Of a DNA stretch of 64,000 nucleotides, positions 33,759-40,791 are shown piece by piece; position 1 is the first letter of the stretch; each line of letters starts with the position of its first letter. The position numbers were made by a program, and so were the translations under genes. The notes beneath the pieces are model-generated. The model had not been told where the DNA came from, made no database searches, and worked only from the letters and a program-made list of their open reading frames with translations. The stretch is from Flavobacterium turcicum (GTDB lineage: Bacteria > Bacteroidota > Bacteroidia > Flavobacteriales > Flavobacteriaceae), in the NCBI RefSeq assembly GCF_011365745.1, contig NZ_JAAOBY010000001.1:372001-436000 (forward strand). The letters run 5' to 3'.

Positions 33759-35657
33759 ATGAGCGATGCTTTAAAACACGAATGTGGAATAGCCTTAGTT
33801 AGATTACTTAAACCGCTTGAATATTACAAAGAAAAATACGGAACTGCATTTTACGGTATCCAGAAAATGTATCTTTTAATGGAAAAGCAGCATAACCGCG
33901 GACAAGATGGTGCTGGTTTCGCCAGTATAAAACTAGATGTCGATCCGGGAGAAAGATACATCAGTAGAGTTCGCTCCAATCATGCGCAACCTATTCAAGA
34001 TGTTTTTAAGCAAATCAACGATCGTATTAACGAAGAAATGGAAGCCCATCCAGAGTACGCTGATAATGTGGCCTTGCAAAAACAAAAAATTCCATACATA
34101 GGAGAATTGTTTTTAGGACACGTTCGATACGGAACTTTTGGTAAAAACAGTATCGAGAGTGTACACCCATTTTTACGTCAGAACAATTGGATGCATCGCA
34201 ACTTAATTCTTGCTGGAAATTTCAACATGACCAATGTGAAAGAGTTGTTCCAGAACCTAATTGACTTAGGGCAACATCCAAAAGAAATGGCGGATACGGT
34301 GACGGTGATGGAAAAAATTGGTCATTTTCTAGACGATGCCGTTACTGATTTGTACCAAGATTGTAAAAATGAAGGATTGACTAAAAGAGAAGCGTCTCCC
34401 GTAATTGCAGAACGATTGGATGTAGCTAAAATTTTGGCACGTGCAGCTAAAAATTTAGATGGAGGGTATGCCATGGCTGGACTTCTTGGTCACGGTGATT
34501 CTTTTGTATTTAGAGATCCTGCCGGAATTAGACCTGCTTACTTTTATCAAGATGATGAAATTGTGGTGGTAGCTTCAGAGCGACCAGTGATTCAGACGGT
34601 ATTTAATGTTCCTTTCGAGTCGGTTCAAGAAATTGAGCCAGGAAATGCATTGATTATCAAAAAGAATGGCACGATTTCTATGAAAGAAATTTTGCCTCCA
34701 ACGGTTAAAAAAGCGTGTTCATTTGAGCGCATTTATTTCTCAAGAGGTAGTGACGCCGAAATTTATCAGGAAAGAAAAAATCTAGGGCGTTTAATTTTGC
34801 CTGCCGTTTTAGAGTCTATCGATGAAGATACGGACAATACTGTTTTTTCATACATACCAAACACTGCTGAAACTTCTTTTTACGGTTTGGTCGAAGCGGC
34901 TCAGGATTTCTTGAACCAACGAAAAAATAATTTTATCCTAGAAAACAGAAATACCTTGACCAAAGAGTCTTTGCAAGAGTTATTGTCTGTAAAAATTAGA
35001 ACTGAAAAAGTAGCAATTAAAGATGCTAAGCTGCGAACTTTTATTACCGAAGATAGTAGTAGAGACGACTTGGTTGCACACGTATATGATGTTACTTATG
35101 GCGTAATCAAACCAACTGATAATTTGGTTATTATTGATGATAGTATTGTACGTGGAACTACTCTTAAAATGAGTATTATCAAAATGATGGATCGCTTGAA
35201 TCCAAAACGAATTGTAATTGTTTCATCTGCGCCACAAATACGTTATCCAGATTGTTATGGTATTGATATGGCCAAGTTGGAGGGGTTAGTTGCCTTTAGA
35301 GCTGCGCTTGAACTATTGAAAGAACGCAATTTGTATCATATTGTAGATGAAGTATATGCTAAATGCAAAGCACAGGAAAATTTCAAAGATAGCGAGGTAG
35401 TCAATTATGTTACTGCTATTTATGAACCATTTCATCCACAGGAGATATCAGATAAAATTTCCGAGATGTTAAGTTCACCTGAAATTAAAGCCGAGGTAAA
35501 AATTATTTTTCAAACAGTGGAGGATTTGCATATAGCTTGTCCTAAAAATTTAGGCGATTGGTATTTTACAGGAGACTATCCTACTCCAGGTGGTAATCGT
35601 GTGGTAAATAGAGCCTTTATGAACTTTTACGAAGGGAAAGATGCAAGAGCGTACTAA
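33759..35657 (+). CDS. Long PurF-like amidophosphoribosyltransferase
   Basis: A class II glutamine amidotransferase fused to a phosphoribosyltransferase, 632 residues, well over typical PurF (about 470-510). The nucleophile Cys9 follows an 8-residue propeptide (MSDALKHE|CGIA), as in PurF proteins that self-process. The amidotransferase part has GHVRYGTFG and the PRPP motif is VIIDDSIVRGTT near residue 465. Extra sequence includes insertions around residues 65-100 and a C-terminal tail. Flavobacteria usually have another, shorter PurF, so this may be a paralogue with altered regulation or substrate. purN is 1.6 kb upstream. Confidence 0.88.
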   Translation: MSDALKHECGIALVRLLKPLEYYKEKYGTAFYGIQKMYLLMEKQHNRGQDGAGFASIKLDVDPGERYISRVRSNHAQPIQDVFKQINDRINEEMEAHPEYADNVALQKQKIPYIGELFLGHVRYGTFGKNSIESVHPFLRQNNWMHRNLILAGNFNMTNVKELFQNLIDLGQHPKEMADTVTVMEKIGHFLDDAVTDLYQDCKNEGLTKREASPVIAERLDVAKILARAAKNLDGGYAMAGLLGHGDSFVFRDPAGIRPAYFYQDDEIVVVASERPVIQTVFNVPFESVQEIEPGNALIIKKNGTISMKEILPPTVKKACSFERIYFSRGSDAEIYQERKNLGRLILPAVLESIDEDTDNTVFSYIPNTAETSFYGLVEAAQDFLNQRKNNFILENRNTLTKESLQELLSVKIRTEKVAIKDAKLRTFITEDSSRDDLVAHVYDVTYGVIKPTDNLVIIDDSIVRGTTLKMSIIKMMDRLNPKRIVIVSSAPQIRYPDCYGIDMAKLEGLVAFRAALELLKERNLYHIVDEVYAKCKAQENFKDSEVVNYVTAIYEPFHPQEISDKISEMLSSPEIKAEVKIIFQTVEDLHIACPKNLGDWYFTGDYPTPGGNRVVNRAFMNFYEGKDARAY

Positions 35658-36016
35658 TAAATCGATTCGAAATAGTTTTTAATCGGTTTTATGAGTTGTT
35701 AGTCTAAAATATTTGCAGTGATTGAAGCACTGTTATACATTTGAAGAACCATAATATTAGTAGGTTAAATTTATGGTAGATTTGGGGCAAAAAGGGTGGA
35801 AGAGATTCCACCTTTTTTATTGGAATAAAGTCAAGGTAGTGAATAGAAATAAGGAAATCGAGAAAGATATAAAGACGAGCAAATTAAGTTTTTTGGCTCG
35901 TCTTTTTTTTGTGAAAAAGTTTTAAAAGAGAAGTCAACTTTAGTTTAAAAACAAAAAATAGACGAACAAACTCAAGGTTAATTCGTCTATTTTATATATT
36001 CTATTGTCCTAGAAGA
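35658..36016. other. Gene-free interval with three hairpins
   Basis: The interval between the PurF-like gene and sodA holds a -7-like box TAGATTTG (35777-35784) and three stem-loops. The stems are GGTGGAA/TTCCACC (35791-35819, T-tail), AAAGACGAGC with complement (35871-35910, T-tail) and AAAATAGACGAA with complement (35954-35995), the last ending sodA on the minus strand. I see no coding frame. The first two hairpins are more than one terminator needs, so a short transcript from about 35790 to 35910 is possible. Confidence 0.55.
35954..35995 (-). terminator. Terminator of sodA
   Basis: Stem AAAATAGACGAA/TTCGTCTATTTT with a 16-nt loop, giving a T-run on the minus strand just beyond the sodA stop. 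Confidence 0.8.
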
Positions 36017-36625
36017 CTATTTCTCTAAAGCATATCTTCTTGAAACTTCAGTCCAATTGATTACGTTGAAAAATGCTTCAATATAATCAGGTCTTCTGTT
36101 TTGGTAGTTTAAGTAGTAAGCATGTTCCCAAACGTCCATTGCCAAAATAGGTGTTCCGCCACAGCCTACTCCTGGCATTAACGGATTGTCTTGATTTGGT
36201 GTACCGCAAACCTCAAGTTTTCCTCCTTTTTGTACACAAAGCCAAGCCCATCCTGAACCAAACTGTGTAGCACCCGCTTTACTAAAACTAGCTTTAAACT
36301 CTTCAAAAGTCCCAAAAGCAGCTTCAATTGCTGCTAATAAATCTCCTGTTGGTAAGCCGCCACCGTTAGGTGTCATTACAGTCCAAAACAAGAGGTGGTT
36401 GTAAAAACCTCCACCATTGTTACGTACAGCAGCGTTTTTTAAATCTAGGTTTATTAAAATATTTTCAATGGTTTTACCTTCCATATCTGTTCCTGCAATG
36501 GCAGCATTCAAATTGGTTGTGTAAGCATTGTGGTGCTTAGAATGGTGGATTTCCATTGTACGAGCATCAATATGTGGTTCTAATGCATCGTATGCATAAG
36601 GTAATTGTGGTAATTCAAAAGCCAT
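36017..36625 (-). CDS. sodA: Superoxide dismutase (Fe/Mn type)
   Basis: Removes superoxide in the cytoplasm. The protein has 202 residues. The metal ligands are seen: His in [17 protein letters not shown], the second His in NHLLFW, and Asp/His in [19 protein letters not shown]. Length and the GSGWAWLCV stretch fit the Fe/Mn family, but whether iron or manganese is used cannot be decided by eye. Single gene with its own terminator. A -7 box lies upstream at 36662-36669. Confidence 0.96.
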   Translation of the reverse strand: MAFELPQLPYAYDALEPHIDARTMEIHHSKHHNAYTTNLNAAIAGTDMEGKTIENILINLDLKNAAVRNNGGGFYNHLLFWTVMTPNGGGLPTGDLLAAIEAAFGTFEEFKASFSKAGATQFGSGWAWLCVQKGGKLEVCGTPNQDNPLMPGVGCGGTPILAMDVWEHAYYLNYQNRRPDYIEAFFNVINWTEVSRRYALEK

Positions 36626-36661
36626 AATATGTTTGTTTTATAAGTGAATTAATTTAATAGT

Positions 36662-36669
36662 CAAATTTA
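36662..36669 (-). promoter_or_regulatory. -7 promoter box for sodA
   Basis: On the minus strand TAAATTTG matches TAnnTTTG, 36 nt before the sodA ATG. No OxyR-type operator was recognised. Confidence 0.45.
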
Positions 36670-36832
36670 CTCATTAAAGTTTGGAAACGGAAATTCTATT
36701 TCGTTATAATTTCATTAAATTATGCTATAGTAGTTTATTTTTAGAATTAAAACATTGGTAATAAGCAATTTAATTTTTTTTCGGTTCAACTAATGAAATT
36801 GTGTCCATTTGTACCCTATCATTTTTTTAGTT

Positions 36833-37516
36833 TTAGGAATGCGCCATAGCCATACAAACAATACTGATTTTTGCACCAGGAATATTTAATAAAGCCCGTG
36901 AGCAAGCTTCAAGTGTAGCGCCAGTTGTAAGAACATCATCAACCAACAAAAAATGTTTGTTGTGCTCTTTTTCAGAAAAAACAACATCAAAAATTGTCTC
37001 GTTTAGTTCTGACCTGCCCAGCAAGTTTTTTTTAGATTGTGTTTTCGAATAGACTTTTCGAATTAGTACTTTGTTATTATATGCGATATCTAGCTGTTCA
37101 GAAAGTGCTTTTCCAAATCCGCTTACTTGATTGTAGCCGCGTTCTTTATATTTTTTTGGATGCAAAGGAACCGGAATAATTTGGTCTACGTCTTGTAAAG
37201 CAACCACCGTTTTTAAATCTCCGGCATACCATTCACCTATTAATGGACCTAATTCTTCATGGCCTTTGTACTTTAGATTATGAATTAGCTCTTGCACGAT
37301 TCCCTTTTTATGAAAATAAAATAAAGCTGAAGCATGCTGAACTAAAACCCTACCGTAAAATTTTTTGTAGGCATCATTTTCAGGGTTTAAATGATGATGT
37401 GTCAATGGCGCATCGTGACGGCATGTAGTGCAAATCATATTTTCGGTACCCAATAATAAGGTACTGCAGCCGGAACAAACTTTTGGAAAAAAGAGATTAA
37501 TGAGGCTTTGAAACAT
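36833..37516 (-). CDS. comF: ComF family phosphoribosyltransferase-like protein
   Basis: A 227-residue protein linked with DNA uptake in competent bacteria. An N-terminal double zinc knuckle (CSGCSTLLLGTENMICTTC) is followed by a phosphoribosyltransferase fold with the PRPP loop FLLVDDVLTTGATLEACSRAL. The middle RGYNQVSGFGKALSEQL is also typical. In other bacteria it helps move or process incoming single-stranded DNA. No other competence gene is in the window. It is divergent from glyS. Confidence 0.93.
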   Translation of the reverse strand: MFQSLINLFFPKVCSGCSTLLLGTENMICTTCRHDAPLTHHHLNPENDAYKKFYGRVLVQHASALFYFHKKGIVQELIHNLKYKGHEELGPLIGEWYAGDLKTVVALQDVDQIIPVPLHPKKYKERGYNQVSGFGKALSEQLDIAYNNKVLIRKVYSKTQSKKNLLGRSELNETIFDVVFSEKEHNKHFLLVDDVLTTGATLEACSRALLNIPGAKISIVCMAMAHS

Positions 37517-37598
37517 ATAATCAGGGTTTTAATGCTAAAATTAATCAAATCAGGACTTCAAACTCCAAGAAATTGCTTTTTTTTAAGTTCACTTTTTA

Positions 37599-37606
37599 TA
37601 TTTTTG
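37599..37606 (+). promoter_or_regulatory. -7 promoter box for glyS, implying a near-leaderless mRNA
   Basis: TATTTTTG is followed by only 7 nt before the glyS ATG at 37614. Given the usual 4-7 nt between this box and the start of transcription, the mRNA would begin at or within a few bases of the start codon. Confidence 0.5.
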
Positions 37607-37613
37607 CAATACT

Positions 37614-39155
37614 ATGGCAAAACAAGAAGATTTATTTAAGAATGTAGTTTCGCACGCAAAAGAGTACGGATTTATTTTTCCGTCAAGCGAAATATACGAT
37701 GGTTTAAGTGCAGTCTATGATTATGCACAAAACGGAGTAGAGTTAAAAAAGAATATACGCGAATATTGGTGGCGCGCTATGGTTCAGATGAATGAAAACA
37801 TCGTGGGCCTTGACGCTTCCATATTAATGCATCCTACAACTTGGAAAGCATCCGGTCACGTAGATGCGTTTAACGATCCTTTAATAGACAATAAGGATTC
37901 TAAAAAAAGATACAGAGCCGATGTTTTGATTGAAGATTATGCTGAAAAACTCAATCAAAAGGCGCAAAAAGAAATAGAAAAAGCCCGAACTCGTTTTGGC
38001 GAAGCTTTTAATGAACAAGAATTTGTTACTACTAACACGCGCGTTATGGAGTACAAAGCCAAAGAGAGAGAAATTCTTGAACGGATGGCTCGCTCTCTTG
38101 GTAACGAGGACTTGGCCGATGTAAAAGCTTTAATCGAAGAGCTTGAAATTGCTTGTCCTGATTCAGGTTCAAGAAATTGGACTGAGGTAAAACAATTTAA
38201 CCTAATGTTTGGTACCAAATTAGGAGCATCTGCTGATTCAGCAATGGATTTGTATTTGCGTCCAGAAACAGCTCAGGGAATTTTTGTTAACTTTTTAAAC
38301 GTTCAAAAATCCGGACGTATGAAAGTTCCTTTTGGAATTGCTCAAACTGGTAAAGCGTTCAGAAACGAAATTGTGGCAAGACAATTTATTTTCCGTATGC
38401 GTGAGTTTGAACAAATGGAAATGCAATTTTTTGTGCGTCCAGGCGAAGAAATGAAACACTACGATTTCTGGAAAGAAGCCCGACTTAAATGGCACTTGTC
38501 ACTTGGTTTAGGAAAAGAAAGATACCGTTTTCACAATCACGAGAAGTTAGCCCACTACGCTAATGCTGCCGCTGATATCGAATTTGATTTTCCATTTGGG
38601 TTTAAAGAATTAGAAGGAATTCACTCTAGAACCGATTTCGATTTAAAAGCGCACGAGCAGTTTTCAGGTAGAAAATTACAATATTTTGATGCCGAATTGA
38701 ATCAAAATTATGTACCGTACGTTGTAGAAACTTCAGTTGGTTTAGACAGAATGTTCTTGGCTGTTTTTGCTACTTCCTTAAAAGAAGAAACACTTGAGGA
38801 CGGATCAACGCGAACAGTTTTAAAATTACCATCAGTACTTGCTCCTACAAAAGCTGCGATTTTACCATTAGTAAAAAAAGACGGTTTACCAGAAATTGCC
38901 AGACAAATTATTGACGATTTAAAATGGGATTTTAGCGTATCTTACGATGAAAAAGATGCAGTAGGAAGACGTTACCGCAGACAAGATGCCTTGGGAACCC
39001 CATTTTGTATCACCGTAGATCATCAAACTGCAGAAGATCAAACCGTAACCATTCGTCATAGAGATACTATGAAACAAGATCGTGTAGCGATTGCTGATTT
39101 AAAAGCAATTATAGAAAACGAAGTTTCAATGAAAACTTGGTTGATGAAAATGTAG
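37614..39155 (+). CDS. glyS: Glycyl-tRNA synthetase (homodimer type)
   Basis: Charges tRNA-Gly. The protein has 513 residues of the eukaryote/Gram-positive-like alpha-2 class rather than the alpha2beta2 type. Class II motifs are visible: the N-terminal YGFIFPSSEIYDGLSAVYDY, motif 2 in FGIAQTGKAFRNEIVARQFIFRMREFEQ, motif 3 in YVPYVVETSVGLDRMFL, and a C-terminal anticodon-binding domain (PTKAAILPLVKKDG). Its promoter suggests a near-leaderless message. It is a single gene ended by a strong hairpin. Confidence 0.97.
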   Translation: MAKQEDLFKNVVSHAKEYGFIFPSSEIYDGLSAVYDYAQNGVELKKNIREYWWRAMVQMNENIVGLDASILMHPTTWKASGHVDAFNDPLIDNKDSKKRYRADVLIEDYAEKLNQKAQKEIEKARTRFGEAFNEQEFVTTNTRVMEYKAKEREILERMARSLGNEDLADVKALIEELEIACPDSGSRNWTEVKQFNLMFGTKLGASADSAMDLYLRPETAQGIFVNFLNVQKSGRMKVPFGIAQTGKAFRNEIVARQFIFRMREFEQMEMQFFVRPGEEMKHYDFWKEARLKWHLSLGLGKERYRFHNHEKLAHYANAAADIEFDFPFGFKELEGIHSRTDFDLKAHEQFSGRKLQYFDAELNQNYVPYVVETSVGLDRMFLAVFATSLKEETLEDGSTRTVLKLPSVLAPTKAAILPLVKKDGLPEIARQIIDDLKWDFSVSYDEKDAVGRRYRRQDALGTPFCITVDHQTAEDQTVTIRHRDTMKQDRVAIADLKAIIENEVSMKTWLMKM

Positions 39156-39182
39156 ATTAATTTACCGAATAAAAAGATTAAG

Positions 39183-39213
39183 AAAAGCTTTCCGTAACGG
39201 AAGGCTTTTTTTT
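39183..39213 (+). terminator. Terminator after glyS
   Basis: Stem AAAAGCTTTCCGT/ACGGAAGGCTTTT with a single-base loop and an 8-T tail. Confidence 0.88.
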
Positions 39214-39512
39214 ATGGTTTTAGCAAAAATAGCTAATATTTACAGTAATTAGATAGGAATTTACAGGTTCAAAAGCGAATAAAATATGTATTTTATCGGA
39301 TTTATTTGTAGTTCATCTTTATGTGTCAACATTTGTTAAGAACATATTAACAAGATCTTTAATAAAATTGTTATTTGCTTATTTTTAGACTGTTAAATAA
39401 GTGATTCTTGTTTAATTAGTTTCCCAAAATTACCCTATTTATCAAATTTTCGAAAGTCGAAATGGCTTTATAAATTAATTTGCAGGTCCTATTTGTTTTA
39501 GGAAAATCGTTA
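39214..39512. other. AT-rich gene-free interval upstream of the LytTR regulator
   Basis: Almost 300 nt of very AT-rich DNA with no frame, hairpin or repeat that I can support. It marks the left border of the signalling locus and probably holds its promoter, but no clean TAnnTTTG box stands out. Confidence 0.5.
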
Positions 39513-40322
39513 ATGAGTTATTCGTACATTATTATTGATGATCATCACGAATGTGTTTTGGAAACGAAAGCTGCGCTTTCTCGTTTTCCAGAATTAAATT
39601 TTATAGCTGCTGCAAATAATTATGATGAAGGGTTAAATTGTATTTTAGAACACCAACCTGATCTTGTTTTTCTTGAAATTGATCCAGCCAGTAAAAAAAG
39701 TAATTTATCATTACAACTAATAAATGAGCTGCATCGGTATCTAAAAGTTATTCCGAAAATTATAATTACTACCAGAACCAAAAACTTTGCTTTTGATGCT
39801 ATTAAGTTCGAAGTAGCTGATTATCTTATTAAGCCAGTTCAGCATATTGATTTGGTGAAATTGATTTTGAAATTGAATAAATCAATTTTGGAAACGCCTA
39901 CCTGTATTGAAAAAGCGCTACCGAGGCAAGATATAATTACAATCAATAAAGAGGCACAAACCCCATCTGATCAGCCATTAATTTTATGCATCAAATCATA
40001 CGGTGATTACAGGTACATAGATACCAATGATATTTGTTACCTAAAAGCAGATAACAACTCAACGGATATACACCTTAACACGGGCGAAATGATTACGGCT
40101 TTCAAAACCTTAAAACATTTTGAAGCTGCGCTCAATAGTCCATTTATTAGAATTCATAATAGCTATATCATTAACCGAAATTATATTGTACGAATCCATA
40201 CTGGTAATGCGCTTTGCTACATTAAAAATAGTGCGGTTAAACTTCCTTTTTCAAAGTCTTACAAGTCTAATATTGATACAATTATCAATGATTTCTCAGA
40301 TGGAAATTATTTAGAAATATAA
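39513..40322 (+). CDS. LytTR-type response regulator with Glu in place of the phospho-acceptor Asp
   Basis: A DNA-binding regulator of 269 residues from MSYSYIIIDDHHE. The receiver domain (about 1-120) keeps the acidic pair IIIDDHH and the Lys in VADYLIKPVQ, but the phospho-acceptor position in PDLVFLEIDP is Glu55 rather than Asp. The C-terminal LytTR domain (160-265) includes CIKSYGDYRYIDTNDICYLKA and FIRIHNSYIINRNYIVRI. A Glu there often mimics the phosphorylated state, so it may be locked on (inference). It precedes the small exported-peptide gene and the histidine kinase. Confidence 0.88.
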   Translation: MSYSYIIIDDHHECVLETKAALSRFPELNFIAAANNYDEGLNCILEHQPDLVFLEIDPASKKSNLSLQLINELHRYLKVIPKIIITTRTKNFAFDAIKFEVADYLIKPVQHIDLVKLILKLNKSILETPTCIEKALPRQDIITINKEAQTPSDQPLILCIKSYGDYRYIDTNDICYLKADNNSTDIHLNTGEMITAFKTLKHFEAALNSPFIRIHNSYIINRNYIVRIHTGNALCYIKNSAVKLPFSKSYKSNIDTIINDFSDGNYLEI

Positions 40323-40501
40323 AAAACATCCATTTACCATAATTTGAGCATCATTCACTTTCATTTGGTGGCAATCTACCATATAGCGTGTTTTTACGGG
40401 CAAAAAGTAAAGTTGTCTGCTTAGTTTTACAAAAGAATCAACAAATAAATGGTTCTAAAACAAATAAAAAAAACTAACAAAAACATAAAAAACCCAAGGT
40501 T
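40323..40501 (+). promoter_or_regulatory. Leader region of the small exported-peptide gene
   Basis: 179 nt between the LytTR regulator and the peptide gene. It contains TAGTTTTA (one mismatch to TAnnTTTG) about 60 nt ahead of the peptide ATG and an A-rich stretch just before it. The leader is long for a 60-codon gene and could hold a LytTR binding site; I see no clear direct-repeat pair that proves it. Confidence 0.35.
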
Positions 40502-40684
40502 ATGAAAAAAGCACTTTTAGTATCAGGATTATTTTCTTTAGTAATGGTTTTAACTTCTTTTACTTCTAACGCAGAGGTTGCTAATGCATCGAATGACAAC
40601 AAAGTTGAGATTCTTAAAGTTGACAACATGACATTAGATATTTCAGGAAATGGTGGAACTGGTGGAAATAAGAAAATGGACTAA
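40502..40684 (+). CDS. Small exported peptide precursor, unknown
   Basis: Encodes 60 residues: a clear signal peptide (KKALLVSGLFSLVMVLTSF, cut near TSNA|EV) and a mature part of about 36 residues ending in a Gly/Asn-rich tail, SGNGGTGGNKKMD. No Cys and no lipobox are present. The strong terminator directly after it means it is probably a separate short transcript. It lies between a LytTR regulator and a histidine kinase with a periplasmic TPR region, which suggests a secreted signal or a small envelope sensor partner; that role is inference. I do not recognise the family. Confidence 0.7.
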   Translation: MKKALLVSGLFSLVMVLTSFTSNAEVANASNDNKVEILKVDNMTLDISGNGGTGGNKKMD

Positions 40685-40711
40685 TAATTAATAGTTTCTG
40701 TTAAGATAAAG

Positions 40712-40743
40712 AAAAAGCCGTCAAGTATTTGACGGCTTTTTCT
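40712..40743 (+). terminator. Terminator after the small peptide gene
   Basis: Stem AAAAAGCCGTCAA/TTGACGGCTTTTT with a 4-nt loop, so the peptide gene is set apart from the kinase gene 50 nt later. Confidence 0.9.
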
Positions 40744-40791
40744 TTGTTGAGAAGTTTATTTTTTTATTTTTGATAATAAATATTTTTCCAT

